From: Caulobacter sp.
Lineage (GTDB): Bacteria; Pseudomonadota; Alphaproteobacteria; Caulobacterales; Caulobacteraceae
Assembly: GCA_014378155.1 (NCBI GenBank)
Contig: JACMOF010000063.1
Location: forward strand, 1 to 7,041
Direction: 5' to 3'
Length of the DNA stretch: 7,041 nucleotides
The position numbers and the translations under genes are program-made. How positions within the stretch are numbered: position 1 is the stretch's first letter; every line of letters starts with the position of its first letter. Under the pieces are notes generated by a model. The model ran no database searches and had not been told where the DNA came from. It saw nothing but the letters and a program-made list of their open reading frames with translations. Below are positions 1 to 6,501 of the stretch, one piece after another.

Positions 1-1974
1 GCCGCCGATCAGCGCCACGTCGGCCGGGGAGAAGAAGTCCGGCGCGCCGGGCGGGCCGGGCAGGACGCGGATGGTCCAGGCCTTGGTCGCGACGGGGCGC
101 AGGGACGATGGCAGGGATGAGGTCGGGGACACGCCCATGGGCGTGTCCCCGTCAGCCAAGCGCAGGACGTCGCCGGCCGTCAGGCTTCGGCCGGCATGGC
201 CGCCGAAGCCACCCAGGGTGAAAGTCGAGCGACTGCCCAGATAGGTCGGCACGTCCAACCCGCCCTGGAACAGCAGGTAACCGCGCAGGCCAGCGCCGAC
301 CACGCGGCCGATCTTCAGGGTCTGGCCCGGCGCCACAGCGAAGGACGCGTAGGCTGGGGCCGGTTCGCCATCGAGCTTGGCGTCGAACGCGGCGCCCGTC
401 AGGCAGAGGACCGCCGGGCGGTTGAACTTCAGGGTCGGGCCGAGGGCGGTGATCTCCAACCCGGCGGCGAGTTCGCCATTGCCCAGCAGCCGGTTGCCCA
501 GCCGGAAGGCGAGGGCGTCCATCGGGCCGGACGGCGGGACGCCCACGTCCCAGTAGCCCTGGCGGCCAGGCCAGTCCTGGACGGTGGTGGCCGGCCCGCC
601 GCTGAGCACCTGAATGGTGTCGGGCGCCCAGACGATGCCCTCGAGGGCACGGGTCGAGACCTCGCCGCTGACGAAAGCTTCGGAGCGGACGACGGTGCGC
701 AGCCAGTGCAGATTGGTCTCGATGCCGGCCAGGCGCGTCTCGTCCAGCGCCGACTGCAAGGCCGCCACGGCAGCGGGGCGGTCTTCTGCCGTGACGATCA
801 GCTTGGCCAGCAGCGGGTCGTAGAAGGCGCTGACCTCGGTTCCGTCCACCACCCAGCCGTCGGAGCGGACCCCGTCCGGGAACGACACTTCCGTCAGCAC
901 GCCGGAGCTGGGGCGATAGTCCTGGGCCGGGTCCTCCGCATAGAGCCGGACCTGGATCGACGCGCCCTTCGGCTCGGGCGCCGGGCCGTCGAGGAAGCTG
1001 AAGTCGCCGGTCGCGCCGCGCACCATCCACTCGACAAGGTCGACGCCCGTCACCTGCTCGGTGACTCCATGCTCGACCTGTAGCCGGGTGTTGACCTCCA
1101 GAAAGAAGAAGTCGTCGCGTTCGGCGTCGTACAGAAACTCCACCGTGCCGGCAGAGCGATAGTCCGCCGCCGAGGCCAGGCGCACGGCGGCGTCCAGCAG
1201 GGCGGCGCGGGTGGCGGCGGGCAGGCCGGGAGCGGGGGTTTCCTCGACGACCTTCTGGTTGCGCCGCTGCAGCGAGCAGTCGCGCTCGCCGAGGGCCATG
1301 ACCTTGCCTGCCCCGTCGCCGAACACCTGGACCTCGACGTGGCGAGCCTGGCGGACATAGCGTTCGAGAAACACCCCGCCATCGCTGAAATTGCCGGTCG
1401 CCAGGCGCTGGACGGCAGCGAAGGCCTCGGCCACCGCCTCGGCCGTCTCGCAGACCCGCATGCCGATGCCGCCGCCGCCGGCCGTGGCCTTCAGGATTAC
1501 GGGGAAGCCGATGCGCTCGGCGGCTTCCAGGGCGGCGGCTGGATCGACCAGCAGGTCGGTGCCGGGCGCCAGCGGCACGCCGTGGGCCTGGGCCAGGTCG
1601 CGGGCCGTGTGCTTGAGGCCGAAGGCGCGGATGTTGGCGGGCGTAGGGCCGATGAAGGCGACGCCCGCCGCCTCACAAGCCTGGGCGAAGTCGGCGTTCT
1701 CGCTGAGGAAGCCGTAGCCCGGGTGAATGGCCTGGGCGCCCGCTGCCTTGGCCGCCGCGAGGATCAGGTCGCCCCGCAGGTAGCTCTCGGCGGCCGGGGC
1801 CGGACCGATCCGCACGGCCTCGTCCGCGAGACTGACATGCAGCGAGCCGGCGTCGGCGTCGCTGAACACCGCCACGGACTTCACGCCCATGGCTTTCAGG
1901 GTGCGGATGATCCGGCAGGCGATGGCTCCGCGGTTTGCGATCAGGACCTTGTGGAAAGGAATCTTGTCGAGCAT
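1..1974 (-). CDS. Urea/guanidine carboxylase, biotin-dependent (3' end cut by window edge)
   Basis: The first 658 residues are visible of a protein that is usually about 1200 residues long. The N-terminal biotin carboxylase part (about 1-447) shows the opening KVLIANRGAIACR (9-21), HPGYGFLSEN (84-93), the ATP-grasp glycine loop KATAGGGGIGM (162-172) and the signature FLEVNTRLQVEH (291-302). From about residue 453 an AHS2/KipA-type carboxyltransferase half begins, with TTVQDWPGR and PPSGPMD. The rest of the carboxyltransferase and the biotinyl domain must lie left of base 1. The enzyme uses ATP and bicarbonate to carboxylate urea to allophanate or guanidine to carboxyguanidine. The DUF1989 pair just upstream favours guanidine, but the substrate cannot be read from the part seen. 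The start is the ATG at 1974, 8 bp after the previous stop; only a weak GGAA precedes it, which suggests translational coupling. A perfect 26-bp palindrome lies near the cut end. Confidence 0.93.
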   Translation of the reverse strand, partial: MLDKIPFHKVLIANRGAIACRIIRTLKAMGVKSVAVFSDADAGSLHVSLADEAVRIGPAPAAESYLRGDLILAAAKAAGAQAIHPGYGFLSENADFAQACEAAGVAFIGPTPANIRAFGLKHTARDLAQAHGVPLAPGTDLLVDPAAALEAAERIGFPVILKATAGGGGIGMRVCETAEAVAEAFAAVQRLATGNFSDGGVFLERYVRQARHVEVQVFGDGAGKVMALGERDCSLQRRNQKVVEETPAPGLPAATRAALLDAAVRLASAADYRSAGTVEFLYDAERDDFFFLEVNTRLQVEHGVTEQVTGVDLVEWMVRGATGDFSFLDGPAPEPKGASIQVRLYAEDPAQDYRPSSGVLTEVSFPDGVRSDGWVVDGTEVSAFYDPLLAKLIVTAEDRPAAVAALQSALDETRLAGIETNLHWLRTVVRSEAFVSGEVSTRALEGIVWAPDTIQVLSGGPATTVQDWPGRQGYWDVGVPPSGPMDALAFRLGNRLLGNGELAAGLEITALGPTLKFNRPAVLCLTGAAFDAKLDGEPAPAYASFAVAPGQTLKIGRVVGAGLRGYLLFQGGLDVPTYLGSRSTFTLGGFGGHAGRSLTAGDVLRLADGDTPMGVSPTSSLPSSLRPVATKAWTIRVLPGPPGAPDFFSPADVALIGG
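125..150. repeat. Perfect 26-bp palindrome inside the carboxylase gene
   Basis: The half-site GGGGACACGCCCA (125-137) is followed directly by its exact reverse complement (138-150), with no spacer and no mismatch. In the reading frame it codes for roughly GDTPMGVSP, in a linker of the AHS2 domain between the LRLADGD segment and the conserved segment containing GAPDFFSP. It could be a REP-like mobile repeat tolerated in frame, a protein-binding site, or chance in G+C-rich DNA. No second copy was seen in this window. Confidence 0.85.
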
Positions 1975-1982
1975 GGGCGCGG

Positions 1983-2618
1983 CTATTCCGAAACGATCAT
2001 GCGCACGGGCGTCGGATTGAAGCCGTTGCAGGGGTTGTTGATCTGCGGGCAGTTGGAGACCACCACCACCACGTCCATCTCGGCCCGCAGATCGACATAG
2101 AGTCCGGGGGCCGAGATGCCGTCGACGATGCCCAGGGCCCCGTCGGCCTCGACGGGCACGTTCATGAACCAGTTGACGTTGCTGACCATGTCGCGCTTGC
2201 CGCGGCCGTGGCGGGCGTTGGCGATCAGGAAGTTCTCGACGCAGGCGTGCTGGGCCTTGGTGTGGTGGCCATAGCGCAGGGTATTGCTCTCGCAGGAACA
2301 GGCCCCGCCGATAGTGTCGTGATAGGCTACGGCCGTTGCGGTAATGGTCATCATCGCCGCGCCCTCGTTGGACAGCAGCACCGAGCCCTCGCGCAGGAAG
2401 ACGTTGCCCTGGGCGGCGACGGTGTCCTGGGCGCTGTAGCGTTCGGCGTCGTCGGCGGCGCTATAGGCCAGGAAATCGACGGCCTGATTGCCCTCAAGAT
2501 CGACGATCCGCAGGGTCTGGCCGGCCGTGATTGTGTGCAACCACGGGGCGCGGGCGGCGACGACTTCGTCGTGGACGATGTTTCCCAGGGGCGGGGCAGA
2601 GAGGGTCATCGCGCTCAC
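1983..2618 (-). CDS. DUF1989 urea carboxylase-associated protein, UAAP2 type (probable carboxyguanidine deiminase subunit)
   Basis: This is a 211-residue cytosolic DUF1989 protein. Hallmarks are LRIVDLEGNQAVDFL (36-50), ERYSAQDT (59-66), a cysteine-rich HDTIGGACSCESNTLRYG (100-117), GHHTKAQHACVENF (117-130) and the C-terminal AEMDVVVVVSNCPQINNPCNG (179-199). The clustered Cys and His residues (C107, C109, H118, H119, H124, C126) look like a metal or catalytic site, which is inference. Members of this pair were shown in other bacteria to form a heteromeric carboxyguanidine deiminase (CgdAB) that converts carboxyguanidine to allophanate. Which subunit letter applies is not certain, so no symbol is given. 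Two starts are possible: the GTG at 2618, overlapping the upstream stop as GTGA, or the ATG at 2609, with GGTGAG a few bases before it. The ATG has the better ribosome binding site. The carboxylase follows 8 bp downstream. Confidence 0.9.
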   Translation of the reverse strand: MSAMTLSAPPLGNIVHDEVVAARAPWLHTITAGQTLRIVDLEGNQAVDFLAYSAADDAERYSAQDTVAAQGNVFLREGSVLLSNEGAAMMTITATAVAYHDTIGGACSCESNTLRYGHHTKAQHACVENFLIANARHGRGKRDMVSNVNWFMNVPVEADGALGIVDGISAPGLYVDLRAEMDVVVVVSNCPQINNPCNGFNPTPVRMIVSE

Positions 2619-3445
2619 CGGCTGAAATAGTCTTCGACGTTGAGAAAGGCCCTCAGACCCTCCGGCGTCGCGTTTCGGATCCTGTCGGATTCAGGGGTGA
2701 TGGGCCCGCGCCAGGCGGTGGCCCGCAGCGGTGCGACGACATAGTCTGGACGCGGATCAAGCACGTGCGGGCAGTTGGCGACCACGACGATCAAGTCCAT
2801 CTCGGCGCGCAGGGTGACGAACCGGCCGGGCGGGTAGGGGCCGATGTCGATCAGCGTGTCGCCGCCCTGGGCGATGCGCACGGCCTTGAACAGGTTCAGG
2901 CAGGGATGGATGTCCTTGCGCCCCAGGCCGAACTTGGCGACGCCCAGCGACAAGCGGTCGCGGGCGTTGGGATGGGCGCCGTGATTGAAGCCGTCGCCAT
3001 ACTTCCGCGCGTTGGTCGCCTGGTTCGAAGCCCCGCAGAAGGCGTCGTGCGTTTCGGCGGTGTCCTCCACCAGGCTGGCCAGCACCCGGCCCATGTCGGA
3101 CAGCAACAACCGGCCTTGGCCGAGGTAGCCGTTCCACTGGACCTTCAGGGTGTCGGCGATATTGAGTCGCTCGACCGGACGCTCGGCGTTGAACAGCAGC
3201 AGGGACGCGCTGGCGTCGCCGGCCAGGTCGGTCAGGCGCAGTCGGGTTCCGCGGGCGATCTGCCGACTGGCGTAGCCGCCGGGGGCGATGGTCTCGTCCC
3301 AGACCACCTCGGCCGACGCCACGCCGTCCGGCAGGTCGGTCGCCGCCGTGGCCGGCACCGTCGGCATCGCTTCGGCGCGGGTTCCGGCCTGGGCGCGGGC
3401 ATGGGCCTGGGCGGCGTAGGGATCGGCGGTGTTCAGGTCGCTCAT
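2615..3445 (-). CDS. DUF1989 urea carboxylase-associated protein, UAAP1 type (probable carboxyguanidine deiminase subunit)
   Basis: This 276-residue protein is a paralogue of the next gene, with a longer Ala-rich N-terminus (1-45) and a C-terminal tail (about 232-276). Shared DUF1989 blocks are LRLTDLAGDASASLLLFN (69-86), ERLNIADTLKVQ (92-103), SDMGRVLASL (116-125), HDAFCGASNQATNARKYG (133-150), FGLGRKDIHPCLNLFK (172-187) and AEMDLIVVVANCPHVLDP (214-231). The Cys pair of the paralogue is replaced here by Ser140 and Gln142, with a single C137 nearby, so the two subunits probably have unequal roles. The expected role is the partner subunit of a carboxyguanidine deiminase acting in the cytosol. 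The start is the ATG at 3445, which overlaps the regulator's stop as ATGA. The frame stays open upstream to 3553, but that stretch lies inside the regulator gene and is rejected as a start. The numbering UAAP1 rests on length and sequence style. Confidence 0.88.
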   Translation of the reverse strand: MSDLNTADPYAAQAHARAQAGTRAEAMPTVPATAATDLPDGVASAEVVWDETIAPGGYASRQIARGTRLRLTDLAGDASASLLLFNAERPVERLNIADTLKVQWNGYLGQGRLLLSDMGRVLASLVEDTAETHDAFCGASNQATNARKYGDGFNHGAHPNARDRLSLGVAKFGLGRKDIHPCLNLFKAVRIAQGGDTLIDIGPYPPGRFVTLRAEMDLIVVVANCPHVLDPRPDYVVAPLRATAWRGPITPESDRIRNATPEGLRAFLNVEDYFSR

Positions 3446-3906
3446 CCGGCCACTCCGTCGTGGTCGCCATGGGCGTGCAGCGGCGGTAGCAGGGCGGTGG
3501 TGGTGACCAGCTTGATCTGTTGCACGCCGCGCACCTTGCGCAGGTCGTCGCACAGCTGCTGCAGGCGCTCGAACGGCCCCTGGACCAGCAGCACCTCCAT
3601 GGCCTGATCGTCCTCGAGGAAGACGTTCTGGGCCGAGATCACCTCTTTCACATAGCCCAGCTGGGTCTGGGCTAGGGCGTGTCGCACGCGACCGCTCTCG
3701 GCGCGGTAGATCAAGGTGATTGTCCCGGCCAGCACGGCGTCGGAGCGCGCGCCGCTGTGCTCGGCCAGCTCATGGCGGATCAGCTCGGCGATCATCTGCG
3801 AACGACTGGGCAGGCCGCGCTCGGCGACCATGGCGTCCAGTTGGTCCAGCAGTTCGGCCGGCAAGCTGACGCTCAGGCGCGCCAGGGTGGAGGAGGGCAT
3901 ATCCAT
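3442..3906 (-). CDS. NikR-like ribbon-helix-helix regulator lacking the nickel ligands
   Basis: This 154-residue protein has an N-terminal ribbon-helix-helix DNA-binding domain (about 8-50: ARLSVSLPAELLDQLD, then PSRSQMIAELIRHEL) and a C-terminal ACT-like NikR domain (about 58-138). It aligns to E. coli NikR with a constant offset of seven residues. The DNA-contacting R3, T5 and T7 of NikR correspond to R10, S12 and S14. The nickel ligands H76, H87, H89 and C95 correspond to L83, N94, F96 and A102, so the canonical nickel site is absent. The tail LHAHGDHD (143-150) is His-rich and could bind metal. ATG is possible at 3906 or 3900. GGAGG at 3909-3913 is only 2 nt from the first and 8 nt from the second, so a 152-residue form from 3900 is more likely. 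It is first in the operon and overlaps the next gene by 4 bases. Autoregulation is inferred from the operator-like repeat in its promoter. Confidence 0.88.
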   Translation of the reverse strand: MDMPSSTLARLSVSLPAELLDQLDAMVAERGLPSRSQMIAELIRHELAEHSGARSDAVLAGTITLIYRAESGRVRHALAQTQLGYVKEVISAQNVFLEDDQAMEVLLVQGPFERLQQLCDDLRKVRGVQQIKLVTTTALLPPLHAHGDHDGVAG

Positions 3907-3913
3907 GCCCTCC
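3892..3913 (-). promoter_or_regulatory. Hairpin over the ribosome binding site and start of the regulator
   Basis: On the mRNA strand, GGAGGGCAT (3913-3905) is followed by a GGAT loop and the exact complement ATGCCCTCC (3900-3892). The 9-bp stem contains the Shine-Dalgarno GGAGG and reaches both candidate start codons. If it folds it would limit translation of the regulator. It could equally be a DNA site for a dimeric repressor. The repeat is seen directly; its function is inference. Confidence 0.5.
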
Positions 3914-3924
3914 AGCTAGATCGA

Positions 3925-3952
3925 GTATTACGTAAATCGCAATACGTAATAT
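3925..3952. promoter_or_regulatory. NikR-box-like operator upstream of the regulator operon
   Basis: The site reads GTATTA, 16 bp, TAATAT; 5 of the 6 arm positions are symmetric. A longer core, TATTACGTA (3926-3934) and TACGTAATA (3943-3951), is a perfect 9-bp inverted repeat with an 8-bp spacer. The E. coli NikR operator is GTATGA-N16-TCATAC, also 28 bp, so length, spacing and outer arm bases agree. The A+T-rich site stands out from its surroundings, lies 18 bp upstream of the first start codon, and overlaps the likely promoter. It is the obvious candidate for binding by the adjacent NikR-like protein. Confidence 0.7.
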
Positions 3953-3955
3953 CAA
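3925..3955 (-). promoter_or_regulatory. Possible promoter of the regulator-UAAP-carboxylase operon
   Basis: On the minus strand TTGATA (3955-3950) resembles a -35 box and TAATAC (3930-3925) a poor -10 box, with a 19-bp spacer that is longer than ideal. The inverted repeat fills this interval, so bound repressor would block polymerase. Transcription would begin near 3917, giving a leader of about 10-20 nt that starts almost at the hairpin over the start codon. The elements are weak matches and the assignment is tentative. Confidence 0.35.
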
Positions 3956-3993
3956 ACTTTCACGAGCTTGCCGCGCCCTGCCCGAAAATTGCG

Positions 3994-6501
3994 CTAGGCG
4001 TTGCGGGCGCTGACGCCGATCACCACCGAGGCCGGCTTGAGGCCAGGCGCGCTGGCGACGACGCGAAGCTGCCCCGGTTCGCGTTGCGTGCGGACGATCG
4101 CTTGGCACAGGCCGTTGAAGGCCTTGCGCTGGCTGGCGAGGTCCGGCTCGTGGCTGGTGGGATTGCCGTTGCCAACCCCAATCACCTGGCCGGGGCCTGT
4201 CACCGTGAAGGTGACCGAGTCGTCGGCGCGAGGCACGGGACGCCCCTTGGCGTCGAGCACCTCGACCTTGAGGATCGCCACGTCCTGGCCGTCGGCGGTC
4301 AGGCGCGAGCGGTCGGTCGTAAAGCGCAGGGCGGCGGCCGGGCCAGCCGTTTCGCGGCGTTCGCGCAGGATGACCTTGCCGGCCTTGTAGCCATGGGCCT
4401 CGATCACGCCAGGCGCGTAGAGGACCGACCACTCGACGTGATGATTGGGGACGACGTCGCGAACGCCCTGGCTCTTGCCGTTGAGAAACAGCTCGACCTT
4501 GTCGCAATTGCTGTGGGCCCAGACGGCGATCGGCTGGCCCTCGCGGCCTTCCCAGTTCCAGTGCGGCAGCAGGTGCAGCAGCGGCTCGGGCCGCCACCAG
4601 GCGCGGTAGTAGTAGTAATTGTCCTTTGGGAAGCCGCAGGTGTCGAGCGCGCCGAAATGCGAGCTGATGCTCGGCCACCTGTTGAAAGGCGTCGGCTCGC
4701 CGCGATAGTCAAACCCGGTCCAGATAAAGCCGCCGGCCATCCACGGGCGGTCGGCCGCGTGGCTCCACCACAGTTCGGCGGTGGTGGCCCACCACGGGTG
4801 CTCGGTGTCGTAGGCGGGTACATAGAGCTTGGCGTCATCGCGGGCGTATTGGCCGCGCGTGGCGACGGTGCTGGCGCTCTCGGTGCCGATGATCGGCACG
4901 TTCGGGAACTTCGCGTGGAAGTCGTCCATCTTCTCGTGGCGATAGTTGAAGCCCTGGACGTCAATCACCGCGCTGATGCCTTCGCCAAACCCCGAGTCCA
5001 TGGCCGCGATGACCAGGCGGGACGGATCCAGGCGATTGACCAGGCGCTTCATGGTCGTCGCCACCTTGGCCCCGCGCGCCGTGCCCTGCTGAGGCTCCTC
5101 ATTACCGATCGACCACAGGATGACGCTGGGGTGGTTGCGGTCGCGGCGGACCAGCCGTTCGAGCTCGTCCATCGACGTGGGATCGCTGGACATCCGGCGC
5201 GCTTCGTCAATGACAAGCATGCCCAGGTGGTCGCAGGCGTCCAGCAGCTCGGGCGTCGGCGGATTGTGCGCGGCGCGGTAGGCGTTGCAGCCCATGCTTT
5301 TCAACTGTTCCAGCCGCCAGACCTGCAGGGCGTCAGGGATCGCAGCGCCCACGCCGGCGTGGTCCTGGTGATTGCAGGTTCCCTTCAGCTTCACAGACTG
5401 GCCGTTGAGCAGAAAGCCCTTGTCGGCGTCAAAGGCGATGGAGCGGACGCCAAACCGCGTGACGAACCGATCGACCACGGCAGCGCCGACCTTGACCTCG
5501 GTCAGCAAGCTGTAGAGGTGGGGAGTCTCCAGCGACCACAGAACCGGGCTGGCGATGTGGGCGGTCTGCGACAGCGACTGGCGCTCCCAGCCCGGCAGGC
5601 GACCCTGAGCGGCGGTCAGCGCCAGCACCGGCTTGCCCTGAGCGTCGACCACGCTCTGCACGAGCTCGAACTCGGCAGGCGCGGCGCCCTCGTTGATGAG
5701 ATCTGTGTCGATCGACAGGGTCCCGTCGATCTTGGCGCGTACGAACACGCCCCACTGCGGCACGTGGACCGCGGCGGTCTTGACCAGCCAGACGTGACGA
5801 TAGAGGCCCGCGCCCTCGTAGAACCAGCCCTCGCCGATCGAGGCGTCGACCCGAACCACCAGGCTGTTGTCTCCGCCGAGATTGGCGATGTCGGTGATGT
5901 CGACACGGAACGGACTGTAGCCGCTGTCCTCGTGGCTCAGCACGTAGCCGTTGACGATGACCAGGGCATCGCGGAACGCTCCGTCGAACTCGATCGACAA
6001 TCGCTTGCCGGCGTCGGTGGCGGGCAGTGCGAAGGTCTTGCGGTACCAGCCGACGCTGGTCTCGGGGAACTCGCGACCCAGCGGCTTATAGCCATGGGCG
6101 GCGCGCAGGTCCTCGTCGTCGGGCTTGCCGGACGGGACGAACGCGGGGTTGTCGACGAACGGCAGCTCCACGCCCCAGTCGTGGGGCAGGGTGACCGGCG
6201 TCCAGGCGCTAGCGTCGAATTGGGAGTCCGAGAGCTGGCTGACCTGCCAGTTGGCGGCGGTCGCGCCGGCCTTGGCATAGGTTCTCTGGTTGGCGCCGTA
6301 GCCGAAGTCGCGGGCCGGATCCTGGGCATGCCCCAGCTTGAAGCGCCAGTCGAAGTCGAGCGAGCGACGCTCGCGGGGCGAAAGGTCGATGGCGGGCTGT
6401 GCGGGCGTCGAAGGCGTGGCGGCGTTCGCGGACGACGCGGCGGCCAGGGTGGTGACGCCCACGGTGGCGACCAGGGCATCACGTCGGCTGAAATCGACCA
6501 T
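3994..6501 (-). CDS. Secreted glycoside hydrolase family 2 enzyme (beta-galactosidase type)
   Basis: This complete 835-residue enzyme begins with a Tat-like signal, FSRRDALVATVG (4-15), a hydrophobic stretch and a likely cut after SANA (about residue 27), so it should act in the periplasm or beyond. Next come the GH2 sugar-binding domain (about 45-240, with TLPHDW and GWYRKTF), an immunoglobulin-like domain (about 245-355) and the TIM barrel (about 360-640). The barrel shows KGTCNHQD (373-380), RAAHNPPT (409-416) and ILWSIGNEE (461-469), with E468 as the likely acid/base. The likely nucleophile is E541 in IGTESAS. C-terminal beta domains follow, the last (about 725-832) resembling an invasin or Big-type fold. 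Family members cleave terminal beta-galactosides, but glucuronidase or mannosidase activity cannot be excluded. The start is the ATG at 6501, which places the RR motif near the N-terminus; its ribosome binding site is weak. No clear terminator follows the stop at 3994. Confidence 0.92.
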   Translation of the reverse strand: MVDFSRRDALVATVGVTTLAAASSANAATPSTPAQPAIDLSPRERRSLDFDWRFKLGHAQDPARDFGYGANQRTYAKAGATAANWQVSQLSDSQFDASAWTPVTLPHDWGVELPFVDNPAFVPSGKPDDEDLRAAHGYKPLGREFPETSVGWYRKTFALPATDAGKRLSIEFDGAFRDALVIVNGYVLSHEDSGYSPFRVDITDIANLGGDNSLVVRVDASIGEGWFYEGAGLYRHVWLVKTAAVHVPQWGVFVRAKIDGTLSIDTDLINEGAAPAEFELVQSVVDAQGKPVLALTAAQGRLPGWERQSLSQTAHIASPVLWSLETPHLYSLLTEVKVGAAVVDRFVTRFGVRSIAFDADKGFLLNGQSVKLKGTCNHQDHAGVGAAIPDALQVWRLEQLKSMGCNAYRAAHNPPTPELLDACDHLGMLVIDEARRMSSDPTSMDELERLVRRDRNHPSVILWSIGNEEPQQGTARGAKVATTMKRLVNRLDPSRLVIAAMDSGFGEGISAVIDVQGFNYRHEKMDDFHAKFPNVPIIGTESASTVATRGQYARDDAKLYVPAYDTEHPWWATTAELWWSHAADRPWMAGGFIWTGFDYRGEPTPFNRWPSISSHFGALDTCGFPKDNYYYYRAWWRPEPLLHLLPHWNWEGREGQPIAVWAHSNCDKVELFLNGKSQGVRDVVPNHHVEWSVLYAPGVIEAHGYKAGKVILRERRETAGPAAALRFTTDRSRLTADGQDVAILKVEVLDAKGRPVPRADDSVTFTVTGPGQVIGVGNGNPTSHEPDLASQRKAFNGLCQAIVRTQREPGQLRVVASAPGLKPASVVIGVSARNA

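Noticed and set aside
152..1030. Minus-strand open frame of 292 codons starting with GTG
   Set aside because: It is out of frame with the carboxylase, which has clear family motifs through the same stretch. The Arg/Pro/Gly-rich product is typical of a shadow frame.
3446..3553. Longer N-terminus for the UAAP1-type protein
   Set aside because: It would lie wholly inside the regulator gene in another frame. The ATG at 3445, overlapping the regulator stop, is the natural start.
1339..3607. Plus-strand open frames over the carboxylase and DUF1989 genes
   Set aside because: They are antisense to well-supported genes and show no family motifs or sensible ribosome binding sites.
3907..3993. Guanidine-I riboswitch or other structured leader
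   Set aside because: The space is 87 bp and is largely taken by the operator-like repeat and promoter, and no conserved riboswitch-like core was recognised.
3907..3993. Intrinsic terminator after the hydrolase
   Set aside because: No G+C-rich stem followed by a T-tract was found on the minus strand, so read-through into the regulator operon cannot be excluded.
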